From Apostichopus parvimensis (lineage: Eukaryota; Echinodermata; Holothuroidea; Aspidochirotida; Stichopodidae), in contig KN894908.1 of the NCBI GenBank assembly GCA_000934455.1, positions 35,327 to 67,226 on the forward strand: DNA of 31,900 nt, written 5' to 3'. The position numbers and the translations under genes are program-made. Positions 1 through 12,300 of the stretch are shown here, in pieces (positions within the stretch are counted from its first letter, which is position 1; the number at the start of each line of letters is the position of its first letter). Under the pieces are notes generated by a model, which was not told where the DNA came from, ran no database searches, and worked only from the letters and a program-made list of their open reading frames with translations.

Positions 1-357
1 CTGCCATGTGCTTTTTCCCTGAGGCATCATGAAAGTTAAATTTGGCATATGAAACCACCTCATCAAAATTGCAAATCTCTGTACAATGGATGAGGTGATG
101 GAATTTGGAGTGTGGGGGGGGGGGGTTGCAGGGTGGAGTAAGAGGCCACCTCACATACGCCAACATATCATTTATGTACATTCAAGACAAACACATGATT
201 TTTTAAAAAATATGTTTAACTTTGAGTAGGTTATGGGGAGCCATGCCAAATCTGAACAACCACAAAGAATATGGGAAAGTCAAACCATGATATGTAGTTT
301 GACACATTATAAAAAACAATTCTTGGAAAAGATGGGAGGAATTTTTTAAGTTGAACA

Positions 358-427
358 GGAGCTCAAGCCAGTCACCTCAAGGTTACACATTATGTGCTCT
401 AGCAACTGAGTTATCCAGCTGTTAGTT
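358..427 (-). repeat. tRNA-derived SINE head or tRNA relic
   Basis: The minus strand reads GGATAACTCAGTTGCTAGAGCAC, split here as GGATAACTCAG and TTGCTAGAGCAC, close to a tRNA D-arm/A box. About 35 nt later comes GGCTTGAGCTCC, resembling the B box GGTTCRANNCC. The anticodon stem does not pair and the acceptor stem is not complementary, so it is not a working tRNA. Confidence 0.5.
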
Positions 428-460
428 GGTGGCTTTACTTAAATAGCCATCTCTTTGCAG

Positions 461-491
461 GGGGAGGGAAGGGGGAGGGGGAGGGGGAGGA
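461..491 (+). other. G-rich tract with G-quadruplex potential
   Basis: Several runs of three to five G separated by single A or AA (GGGGGAGGGAAGGGGG type). Meets the usual pattern of four G-runs with short loops on the plus strand. Confidence 0.6.
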
Positions 492-2252
492 ATGATAACC
501 AAAAGCCACAGTATGCACCCTTGCCTATCCATGTAAATATTTATGAATTTATGAAGATCAAAACAAAGGCAAAGATACTCAGGCTAATAGCAATCATAAA
601 GATGACATTATAATAACTCCTCTGCCTTGGCCTATAGTGATCATTAAGCTAATCAATGGCTTTAGAAATTTGTCAATTATGTTACTACTTGAGATCACTA
701 AGGTCTTTAGTGTCCCACTGATTTTCCTTTATTATTGAGAAACCTTTGATTTTGTTGTTTAGTTCCTCCTCCCCCCTCCCCTTTCTAGGATCACCAAAAC
801 ATTTTGCAGGTTGCCAAACATTTCAAAAGAGAAAAGGAAATTGCTATATTAGTGGGGTAAAAACAAAGGGAAAACATTTGAAGATAAATTACTTCAAAAG
901 TACTACTATAACACCATTTTGCAACTATGCACTCCTAATCACATGAAACATACAGTATTCCCAAAGGGGAGGGGGATACCTCCTTCCCCTATACCCCTTC
1001 CCCAGTCCCAGACCAAATCATCTACTATACTGGAGAGTAGTCAACATGATCAAGGTAAAAATTGGGGTCACCAAGCAGAAAAGCCCGTGAATATCAGGTC
1101 TTTACTGCATACAGTTTGCCACCTACTTGAACCAGCAAACAGTGACATTAAAAACATTTGACTATGTGCACCATTTAACACAACACAATCTTACATTCCC
1201 ATGGAAATAAACACATGGGTGAAAAAACACCTACTTCATACAACAACAAAAAATAGGGAAAAAAAAGGGCTAGATAAAACATCCTTGGAGGATAAAAATA
1301 TGTGACCCTTAAAAAGCTAGAGTCAACTGTCAAAGTCATTTGCCAAGATCTTTTTTTTCTAGTCACCCTGAAGCATTAAAAGTAAGATGATTTTCGATAT
1401 GACTGACTTTTAGATTGCTTTGTGTGCACCATCCAAGTCACATGGTGATTAAAACTTAACGTAGACAGATGAACCCATGTGTCACGTTACATCTAAACTA
1501 TTCATAGATAAAGATTGTCATTTAATCCAGACTGGTATCAGGAATTTTTTTTGCAGACAGATTGATAAGTATCACACTATCCTGTAAACAAGATACAGAT
1601 GACAATAAGATGTTTACTGGTCCATCACTGTATAAACAAAGAATGAACACTGTAGCACTAAACAATGACAATTTCACAGGATGCAGGCAGCCATATTCAC
1701 TGCAAATCACTTTTTGTAGGTTACACATTGTTACTTATACCTGTTTATTGCACATTTATGCAACGAATGCACAAGGGTCAGAATAATGTAGCATACAGAT
1801 CCTGACTATGTGGGGGGGGGGGGAGAGGAGCATTTTGTGATAACCAAAACCCTTCTCCCACTTCCCACCGGAATTTGTTGGCAATTTTCAATGAGAAGTA
1901 TCAAATGCTTCATTTCCCATATGAATGTCTATATCAATTCTATCTTACTTTTTCTGAGAACATAATAATGTTGTACTTTACAGAACTCAGCATGAAGGTT
2001 TAGTCAGTGTGGATACTGCATCACTGGTTTTTATAATATTTTTTCCTTCTTCGGATGAACTGATCTCAGGCTTATTATTCTACCCATTCATCTGACACGC
2101 ACAGTTGAGTAGACTGCAGAGAGAGACTACATTACGTGAATGCCAATTAGCGGAACAAACAAATCCTGCAGGACTGTATGTTTGGTTTCATGCTGAGAGC
2201 AATTTCTATTTTTTTCGCCGTGAAGGGAATCGACTCAAATGTTCAGTGGGCG

Positions 2253-2406
2253 GAATAGATTTATTGCAATGTGTACATAAAAACTTGATCATACCATGTA
2301 GACGCCTAGTACATTTAGTCACATTATATATTTATAGCTGAATAGATTTATTGCAATGTGTACAAAATACTTGATCATACCATGTAGACGCCTAGTACAG
2401 TTAGTT
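2253..2406. repeat. 87-bp tandem duplication
   Basis: GAATAGATTTATTGCAATGT begins at 2253 and again at 2340. Both are followed by nearly identical sequence through TGTAGACGCCTAGTACA. A few substitutions separate them. No coding content recognised. Confidence 0.9.
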
Positions 2407-2502
2407 ATATACATCACTGTCTACTGTTTACATATAAGGCAATTTGACTGAGGTTTTCAAGCTTGTTTCAAAACTTGTGGCACTAAAAATGTTCCAAAAG
2501 AA

Positions 2503-2541
2503 AGGGGGTAAGGGGGAGGGGGGAAGGAGGAGGGAAGGGGA
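2503..2541 (+). other. G-rich tract with G-quadruplex potential
   Basis: Runs GGGGG, GGGGG and GGGGGG with short A/TA loops, then GG/GGG/GGGG. A plus-strand quadruplex is possible. It is antisense to VPS16 transcription. Confidence 0.6.
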
Positions 2542-5500
2542 AATGATTAAATGATTATCTTAGAGGAATGTTCAAATAGTTGTCTGTAGCCTACTTGACC
2601 CCATTTAGCTGTTTTTGTTGTTGTTTAGACTTTTTAATTATGGTCTTCTGCTGAGTGAAATCAACACAATGGCTAATATCATCCTTTGCTATAGTTATTT
2701 TTCTTCACATTGTCCATGAGTTCATCAAACATTTAAAAGAAAAAAAAGAGCCAACAACAGACAAAAATAGAAATGAAGACAGTTGTTGACAAAGTATTTT
2801 ACAAATTAAAAGTAAAATATCACAGCTAACGCCTCAGCAATATAACAAGTTGTGTGAATTAGGAAATGGGCCAATGAGTTTTGTTTTACACTTTCTGTAA
2901 CTTTATAATTTGCTTAAGTTTTATTTTTGTGATGTAAATACTATCTGCATATATATACAAAAATATGCTACAGTATCCTCAATATTCCTTTCTGAATTCA
3001 ATTATAAACATTCATGAATGCATACCTATTCCAATGGCAGATAAAAAGCCATCTCTTTCACTTTTGACAAGTTTCCTGCAATCACTTCAACGTTCGTCTG
3101 CATAATTTAACCAAATCGCACAACGATCGAATTAAACGTTAGGGTGATGACATACACACAGACACGAGTACATGCGTTACCAACACACTGAGGGTACCGA
3201 CAAATTAGCAAAACTTGTACAACTTGAAGTGTATGTTGTGCAGCACACGTTTGCATGGACTGAAAGGACTGTGTTTTATGATACAATGTCTTGCAGCAGA
3301 CAAATAATTTTGAGCAAGATAAATATTTGATTGCAGCAATGTACTAAATGTGGCAACACATATTTACCACCTTGCTATTTAAGCAAGCATGGACACTTAA
3401 ACAGCAACTTCCCAGTAGATCCATTCTATGCTAACCTTAATCTGCATATGATTATGAGGACATTTGTTACACTAAACCACTCGTTAGTAAGGTTAATTAC
3501 CACCTAATTGTTCCAATTTGGGTTGAAAGGAAACCGTTCCCAGAATTGGTGCCAAACATTGCACTATTAACTACAATGGATAGGGTGGGATGTGGGCAAT
3601 ACCGGTGTATGTTAGTTTTAATCAGTTTAGACCATGAAAATAAAACAACCTGCTCTTTTCTAAGCAGTCATACATGAAATCAACAATTACCTTCTGTAAT
3701 ATCAGAGCAGCTAAAGGTCGTTATCATACTCATACAGGAAGTCATATAAATACTGGGAAAATTAATTTGCTCTCTTTGCGTGTAAAACTAAATCTCATGA
3801 GAGTTATCAAAAGTGAAATGTTTTTATGGAATTCTGACCTCTGTGCATGGTCAATATTGAAAAACAACACAACCTTGATTTCAAATATGAATTAGGTTTT
3901 TTTTTGCCTTCATAGCAAGGGTTCTGACAAATACTTTGACAAATAGAGTGTACTTTTGGAAGCCATTGGTTGCTATTTCATGTTAAAAATGATAGTTTTA
4001 TATATCTCCCCATAAGATTCAGATAAGGAGGTAGGCAATGTTTAGTCAAACATCCCATGAAGCATTTCCTGCATACAAAGTACCCTAGGCATTCATCTGC
4101 TGTGGAAATGTTATATATAGGCCTAGTCTATCAACTAGTCTATGTTGCATAGGTAATCAATTCTTTAACAACCACAATTAAAACTTCTCATACTATGAAT
4201 TCTTTCAGGAGAAACCTTAGATGTTATCTTACTAATCACAGCTAGGTCTGTGCTTCTGTATGTTAGTCATTGCTTTAATTGTCTTCTCTTTCTTCTGTTA
4301 TTGCTTACAGCACCGTCCACCCCCCACCCCCACCCCATTTCCCCCTGTTTTGGTTTCTTTAGGTAGCCAGAAAGTTGCATATTAAGTTTCTTTGAAACCA
4401 CCTCTCTGGTTTCCTTTCATTTCAGTCACAAAAGTTATGCCTTCTGTATTCTTTTACATGCTGTTTAAGTGACATCTTTGACTGACTGGAGTAAGTTAAT
4501 AGCCAGTGTATCTTCAAACGTTAACAGATTTATTTGTCTGCCCATTCGTTTTGCTCAATTTGAGTGTTTTTAAAAAAAAAAATTGTCAGACTGTCTCTAA
4601 ACAAGATCCTGTTGAGACCAAAAACGTCGGGCTTATGAAATTTTAATAGATAAAACTGCAAGAGGCTTGTTGTTGTACATATTAAATAAGTCATCAATAG
4701 CTTTAATCTCTCAATTTAAGAAAAAATGCCCTTAGGACACTAAACATTGGATATCTTTGGCTTTTTAACTCAAGTGATTTGGTTTAACAAACAAATTGGC
4801 AAAAAACTGCAAGAAACCAACCTTTTAGTACTAACAGTGATCTACTCCCTTGTTAGCTTGAAGGTTTCCTTTAAGTCTGAATAAATTTGTGAGCAAAATC
4901 ATTAATAAAGTATGGTTGAAACAGTGATTAAAAGTACAGACCAATTTAATACTTCGCTTTAACTATTCTATCATTTATTTTGTGATTTTTGCAATTTGTA
5001 CAATACACTCTTCTAACATCAGATACAACAGGAGAAAGGAAGACTAGTTTTAGTTTCCAATTCTGTTTTTCTTTTTAAATCATACGTTTTATCACTCGCT
5101 AAAAGGCAAGACGGCTGTGGCAAACCAAGTAAATTATAAATAGAACCTCAACTGTAAGTAAAAAATGTACCTTTCAAAATTGATAAGTTAATCTAATCTG
5201 CAATGTCAGATTTCATACAATTCAAAATCATCAAACTAAATAGGTTGCTGATGTGGTAAATAAATTACACTACGCAACTTCGTTTGAAGGGCACAGGGAG
5301 GTCAGAAGGGGGTAGGAAGTAGGAACTTGGCGAAAGAGAATGGAAAAGAACAAAGACTATCAATAGCATATAGATACATGATATCAATGCTGATAGCAGA
5401 AATTCCAACAGTTGTGTTACTATGTGGGTTAATCAGATATACGTTTGGCATTCCAGAAAATTGCTGAATTTTATGTTCAAGAAATAGAAATGAGAATTCT

Positions 5501-5870
5501 TATGGCAGGGTAAAAGACAATATCTCAGATATTTCTGGCCCCCTGCGCCCCCCCCCCCCCCAAACACACACACTTTTTTTGGCTCTTTATCTACACTCTT
5601 CTTCCCTATTAAGATACTCTAAAAAATTGTGATGGCTAAGTTTAATGAAACATTTCAAAATAATAAAGAAAACAAAAGTTGCAACCTTTGATAAATTCAA
5701 CAACATTGAAATAGCTTTTGTTTGGATAATACATAGTATAAAGTAAAATGTGGACAAAGATATCTGTTTAACATTTGACCCAGGCCACACTGCAACTACT
5801 CATCATTCACTGATTAATACTCATGTGGTCGTCACAAATCTGAACCAGCCAGTAAAGACAATTGCTTAAT

Positions 5871-6048
5871 GGTAATACCACTCTATACTGTTCTCTCATA
5901 TCATGCTTCAAAGCACCCATACCAACAGTATGAACAGTTCCTAACCTTTATCTGATTCTAATGCTAATACCACTCCATACTGTCTTCCCTTATCATGCTT
6001 TGAAGCAATCGTACTGACAGTATGAACAGTTCCTTACCTTTATCTGAT
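5871..6048. repeat. 92-bp two-copy tandem repeat with conserved hairpin
   Basis: Copies at about 5871-5956 and 5963-6048. Each has an inverted repeat: copy 1 ATACTGTT (5885-5892) with AACAGTAT (5924-5931), copy 2 ATACTGTC (5977-5984) with GACAGTAT (6016-6023). The changed bases remain paired. An inner stem TGCTT/AAGCA lies in both loops. It is downstream of VPS16 exon 20. Confidence 0.85.
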
Positions 6049-6240
6049 AGAAACATATTCAAACTGTCAGTAGAAGTGCTCTAGAGCATGACATGAAAGT
6101 ACAGAACTTAAAAAATGCATCCCAACAGGTTGATCTGAAGCACATCATGAAACGTTCAAAATATAAGAACAAAGTCGGTAAGTTTGCTTTCAAGTGAAGA
6201 AAGAACAGTATGTGAATTTTACCATCCTTTTTTTGCTTAC

Positions 6241-6337
6241 CTCATATCCAATAGGCGACTTCTTACTTTTGGAAAATTTTTCTATCTCCAACCAGTCGCC
6301 TTTTACTGCCAGAGCATCGATCTTCAAAAACCAGAAT
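6241..6337 (-). CDS. VPS16: VPS16 exon 20 (residues 716-748), last one found
   Basis: Acceptor TTTTGTATAG and donor GTAAGC. Encodes [20 protein letters not shown] then [12 protein letters not shown]. Human has [30 protein letters not shown]. The donor shows that at least one more coding exon follows. Confidence 0.96.
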
Positions 6338-9300
6338 CTATACAAAACCAGAAATCCAGTTAGCTTTGTGATTCCTTGCCATACAATTTTCTGAAAATTC
6401 AAAATAACTATCTGACTCAAGTAAAGCAAGTGAGATAAATTTGTCCCAGAATTAAGTGAGAACCAAACAAGGTTTATTGCAATCCCTTGTGGACATCAAC
6501 CATGTGTCATTCACTCATAAGGATTTCACATTATAGAATTTTAAACCAAAATGTTTCAATATCCAGGAAGAACAACCTTTCTATGTGAAATATAGACACA
6601 TTTTACCAATTTTCAGCTAGCAATCCCTTAAGTAATTGTTGAGAGTTACATGACATTGTATATACATATATTTTTGAGAAAATGGCCAAATTTTCAACCA
6701 TTTGAGATAACCATTTGGCCCCTTGAGCCAGTTTGTGCCCATTTGAAATAACCTGCTGACCCCTTGCAGCTCAAAGGATGAAACTTTAAAGAGGTTTAAG
6801 TGCACATTTGAAGCAAGAGTATTAACTCTAAAGCATATTCCATTACCTGGATGCCAGGTAAGTTTTGTTGAAAACCAATAGAGACCCTTCACAGAAACTA
6901 AACTGAACTGAATTTGACCAAACTAATATTCACCAAAAGAAAATTATAGCACTGGAGAATACACAGATTAATTGTAACTTTAACCTTGGAGTTATTATGT
7001 TTAAAATGTTTTCAGACTTTGATGCCTGTTGACCTGACATGACCTTTGACCTCTACCAATTTCACTAGGATTCTTGCTCTCACCAAGGTGGATCTACATA
7101 CAAAGTATGAAGTTCAAGAAAGATGTACTTCTTGTGTTATTGTGGTTACAAGATTTCAGACTTTCATGTAATTGTTGACGCAAATGACCTTTGACCTCCA
7201 CCAATTTCAATTTGGTTCTTGTACTCAACAAGCTGAATCTGCATACCATGTATGAAGTTCAACAAAGATGTACTTTTGGGGTTATCTATTCACAAAAGTT
7301 TAGACTTTGACCTCTGTTGACCCCATATGAGTATGAATTTCACAGAAAACAAACGGCTTCTTGTATGCAATAAGACACATACCAAGTATCCAGTTAATCC
7401 ACCATTAACTTTTTGTGTTACCTTGTTTACAAGCAAGTGTCACATATACATACACACTCACACACACATACCAACACATCAATTCCTTTTGCTTCCGGCA
7501 AGGAATCAAAAATGTAAAACAAACATTTGAGCAAAACATTCCTTAATTTGAATACACTGGAGGATAGTCCTCACTCAACCGTTAAAATTAATAAAAGGTG
7601 TTATTCCGCTATCGTGTTGCATCTCTGAGAAATTGCAGAATATTACTGAATTAATTTCCACTCTTTAGTGATTAAATATGCCACGTCAACATGTAGATGC
7701 ATTTTTTAAGTTTGAAATATCTCCCGGAAAGAGAATATCAAAGTGGAAGGTTCCATGATACGAACAGTGGACAAATCTAAATGTTTTTTCTCACCTTTTA
7801 TCTGGAATTCTGAAGTCTTTCCTGATGGACTCTGCCAGCTTTGGTAAACCAGAGACGATCAGTTTGTGTGCTGTGTCGTGAACAGACAGACCGACGAATT
7901 CAGCACCATGTTTCTCCTCGATCTGTTGCTGACAGTCGAGTAACTTTCGCTGTTCATCTGTGCACTACAAAATTACCAAGAGAGAATGTAACAGAGGCAT
8001 TCATTGGTTAAAACCAGGTTATAACAGAGGCATTCATTGGTTAAAAACAGGTTATAACAGAGGCATTCATTGGTTAAACACAGGTTATAACGGAGGCATT
8101 CATTGGTTAAAAACAGGTTATAACAGAGGCATTCATTGGTTAAAAACAGGTTATAACAGAGGCATTCATTGGTTAAAATAGCTGTTGCAAAACAAATCCT
8201 TTTTAAGTTTACGCTAATATAAGTATGTCTTAGCGTTGTTAAATTCGAGGACAAAACTTCCCATAAATCAATCCGAGTCAGGGAAAAACTTCTTAATAAT
8301 AATATTAAAAAAAAAGAAAAAAAAATATTATAAATCAGCTTCCTTCGACATCTGTTTTCTAACCTTAAGGTTTTTTCATTACCAATTATTTTTACCCCTT
8401 GTCTTACAGCTTCTACAGGGAATTATTTAGTGTTCAAATTTTGCGTTGCAGATTCAAACGTTCTGAAGACCGTGTCCTAAAATTGACTTTGGTTCCTGTG
8501 TCCAAATCTGCTAGACATCTTTGCAATTGTATAGCAATTCAACCAATTTTGGCAGCATTTGTGATGAGATGCTGTATTAATTATTATATATATTAATTGT
8601 ACAATTTCATACGTACACTTCTTTTTTTTATCACTGTTTATGATAATTTGGCACATTTACAAACTGGTATAAATAAGTGGAATGAAAGCCAAATAACGTA
8701 ATCCCGAAGGAAAGATGTCTGGAAAGGCATGAATGAGCAACTCAATCTACAATTTTGTACTATGTGTCGATACTGGTTATACTTGTAAATGACATGTAAG
8801 CTACAATTTCAAATTTGTAACTAGGTACAATTTCTACAAGACTACCATCCTGTTGATTGGTTCAGGGAAACTTTCTAATTTTTTCTCACCTTTGCAGCAA
8901 ATTCATTTCTGGAACGCGTATAATTTTCCTGAGCTGACCGCAGATAGTCAATTTGCTTCACAAGGGTCTGTTATAATAAAGGGAAAGTGGAAAAACAACT
9001 TCTTTGCAAAACAGGTAATGAAAAGAAGAATTTTCCGAACATATTGTAAAATTTTATGACCAACGTTATCCTAGCATATTGCAGTGTTTTACTCAATTGT
9101 GCACCACACACAGATGGGTATGATTACTTTCAGATAGAACTGTATATGAAAGATGAAATCTGCAGAACCTTGGCAAACTGTATAGTTTTAGCCATATTTG
9201 TACCCACACATCAGTATGTTAATATTTTACAACTATACACAAACTGTAAAAATCAACAGAATCCTAGCATATTGTAATGTTTTAGCCATATTTGTACCTA

Positions 9301-12300
9301 CAGATCAGTATGTTAACATTTTAACAACTATCCACATACTGTGACATCAACAGATTCCTAGCATATTGTAATGTTTAAGCCATATTTGTACCCACAGATC
9401 AGTATGTTAACATTTCACAACTATAAACAAACTGCAAAAATCAACAGATTCCTAGCATATTGTAATGTTTTAGCCATATTTGTACACACATATCTGTTTG
9501 TTAACATTTTACAACTATACACAAACTGTAAAAATCAACAGATTCCTAGCATATTGTAATGTTTTAGCCATATTTGTACACACATATCTGTATGTTAACA
9601 TTTTACAACTATCCACATACTGTGACATCAACAGAATCCTAGCATATTGTAATGTTTTAGCCATATTTGTACACATAGATTTCTATGCTTACATCTTACA
9701 ACTATACAGGAAACTTGAACAGCAATAGAATGCTTCAAAATGATCATATTTCACTGAGATCCACCAGGCCCTGACTTAAACCTATCCCTTCCAATCATTT
9801 CTTTTTTTAAGGTCATCTGTGGTGATAAATGCTAATTATGAAATTATACCTTCTGTTCATAGCTATTTCTGATGTGACATCCGGCCATTTCCTGGAAGTT
9901 ATCATTTTGGTAATGTAAGTCAATCAGTGATTGTGGTTGTTCTTGTCTACAGTATTGCATGTACAGACTCTGGGCTTCTGGGTAATTGGTTAACATCATC
10001 AGAAAATCCTGCATTTTCATTTTCTTCATAAGTCTGATTAAAACTGTATGGACTACAAAAAAGAAACAAACAAACAAAAATTCAGAAATATTAAAAAACT
10101 TAAAAGAAAAACAGGCGCATGTTGATTCAAAGATCAGTGCACTGGAAGACAATGGTAGGACTGTAACATTTTTGCTGCATCCAACATATTTTCTTATTAT
10201 TTTCAATTTGGCATCAATTTCATAAAGACCATACCAATGACATGTGTATTGATTTTTTACAAAAGATAAATCTGCATGGATTGCCCAACAAGAAAAGTAA
10301 ACAACATTTACAAGAAATGACTCCATGTGGGGACACGAGCTAACTAATTGTAAGAGAATTGAGGCTGCAGCCTTGAAGGTTTTCTGAGGTGATTCTGATG
10401 AAAAAAACTTAAAGTTTAGAAAACATTTAAGACAACGAAGGTCATTTTGAGATTTTCAATGTCGTTTTACATGCAGTTTAAAAGCTCTTATGTGAAAAAG
10501 TGTCTGGTGACAAAAATGTTGGGGATTGACTGGATTATTAAAGGCCTTCATTTGGTGGCTAGTTTGACCAACTCTTGAGTATCCAATGCTAAAGACAAAC
10601 AAAAGACTGCTTTAAGTTACTAGATGGCTCCAAAGGAACTGCTGAACTGTCTAATATTCTGAAATATTGATTGATTAGCTGCTCAATCCAAGTTGAGATA
10701 TATTCCAGAAGGAAGTAAAGTTTCCAAAGTTGAATCCAACGGACTCACCCAGATCTGTGTCTCCGCTCTCTATGGATTTCCGTAATGCCGCTTCAGTGCT
10801 GGACATTGTAAGAAGCAGAGGAACTTGTTCAGAGGCCCTTGGTTCATAATCGAGTAACTGAAACAAGACGTTCGAGAGACAGAATGGAAAGAGTAAACAA
10901 ACGTTACAACAATTATATATTTCGCCTGATTAGTTTTGTAGTAAATGTCTGACGTATTACAAGATAAGGGTAGATCAGTGTTAAGCAATTGCACAAAGCA
11001 AATTGACAAACTTAAATTTCTCAAGGGTTTATTTCATTCTCTGAAATGAAACTTGAATAGTTAAATTTAATGACTTCATTGCAATGGGATTTTACTATGT
11101 TATACCATCGAAATATCGCTTAAAATTTTGCACGAAAATAAGGCTGCGCGTGAGGGTGTAAAGAATAACGGAATTGGCAGGGCCTCATTTACATATGATT
11201 TTATCTAGACGAAATGCAGATCCGGGTCAATTCTTCACCATTATCCACAGGTGACCAAGAATTGCTCTAAAACGTCCTCACCTTAACTGCCAGTTCATTT
11301 CTGGATATCTCGGATGCCTTCTTGGCTATTTCTGAGTACGAGATGCTAGGGGCATCACCGAGCTTGCTCTTGATACTAGCTGCAATCTCACTATCACTCT
11401 TCTTCTTAAGTTCCACCTGTTAATTGACAGACAAAAGACTTATCAGTACTAATCAGTACATAAATGTATCACGGTGACGATATCACAGTCAAATACAAAT
11501 ACGTCAAGATGTGGAAAATAATGGCTCTGCCTCTCCTCAGAGTAATAATAATATCTACTAGTAGTAAAAGTAACATTGTCATCAAATATGAACATTATAG
11601 ATGATACAAAGTCCCAAAAATATGTAACATTGCATGGTTAAAATTTGTGAAGAAAGTTTTGAGCACAAAAACATTTTCCAAGAGTGAACAAACTGTCAAC
11701 ATTAATGATATTAAGAAAGCCTTTTGGAGCTTAAGTCGATAAGAGCCGAAACAGTATCTGAAATATAATATATAGGTTTGACTTCGACCAGACTGCCCTG
11801 TGTCTTGTTTCTTTATATGAAACTAAAAAATTAAATTAAAAAAATTTTTTTTTAATAAAAATGATCAGTCCAATGTAATAGTTCTGCTCATAGCAGGACA
11901 TTTTAGGCTAAACTTTCTGTTTTTTCTGTATTTATTCTTGTTTGAAAACTAAATTAAATCTTTAGGAAAACTCTTAGCCTACTCTGCAAAACCAGGATCG
12001 CAAGATTTTCAAACAGTGCTTCACGGTCAAATGTGTCCTGAGACTTGGCCAAATTAGAGTTTCCATGGTCAAATTCAATCCAGTGTTAAACAAAAATCTA
12101 CCAGAAATGCAAAAACGGTCAGGTTAGGACAAGCTACGGTAAATAAAGTTTTCCTCAAAGTTACATATATAGGTATATGGCTAAAGGTTTTTCCACTTTT
12201 TAACTTTTTCAAAGTTTTGTGTTAAACTCTTGCCATTTTGGCAAAAAGTATATACAAGTTTGACTTACAAATTACATGGGTCTTTCTGAAGCTTAATTCT

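Larger units (their letters stand above)
1..6240. other. Region downstream of VPS16 exon 20; no coding exon found
   Basis: AT-rich DNA that is either a very long last intron of VPS16 or intron plus 3' flank. I searched the minus strand by eye for the expected C-terminal segment (human LPFVEICMKQ.. to the end) and found no match. It holds homopolymer runs (12 G at 114-125, 12 G at 1812-1823, 14 C at 5548-5561), G-rich tracts, a tRNA-like relic and two small duplications. Short open frames here have no supporting features. Confidence 0.6.
7013..7350. repeat. ~155-bp interspersed-type repeat, about 2.2 copies
   Basis: In VPS16 intron 19. TGACCTTTGACCT is at 7040-7052 and 7195-7207. Each copy is followed by CCAATTTCA, CAAG.TG.ATCT.CATAC and TATGAAGTTCAA.AAAGATGTA. 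A partial third copy begins near 7302. The pattern looks like a dispersed repeat family rather than a local duplication, but I cannot test that here. Confidence 0.8.

Noticed and set aside
1522..1786. Overlapping ORFs as a possible VPS16 3' exon
   Set aside because: Neither strand's translation resembles the Vps16 C-terminus and no acceptor gives the required phase.
3050..3130. Minus-strand short frame ending LPLE as a terminal VPS16 exon
   Set aside because: No similarity to the expected C-terminal residues and no clear acceptor in phase.
7989..8178. CRISPR array
   Set aside because: The 33-bp units are head-to-tail with no unique spacers, and the DNA is eukaryotic.
7960..8254. Repeat protein ORFs on both strands (11-residue repeats)
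   Set aside because: They are by-products of the 33-bp period being a multiple of three; they lie in an intron and have no splice or family support.
9056..9728. Plus-strand small proteins in the 94-bp array
   Set aside because: Frames follow the repeat and are broken in copies with indels; no features beyond repetition.
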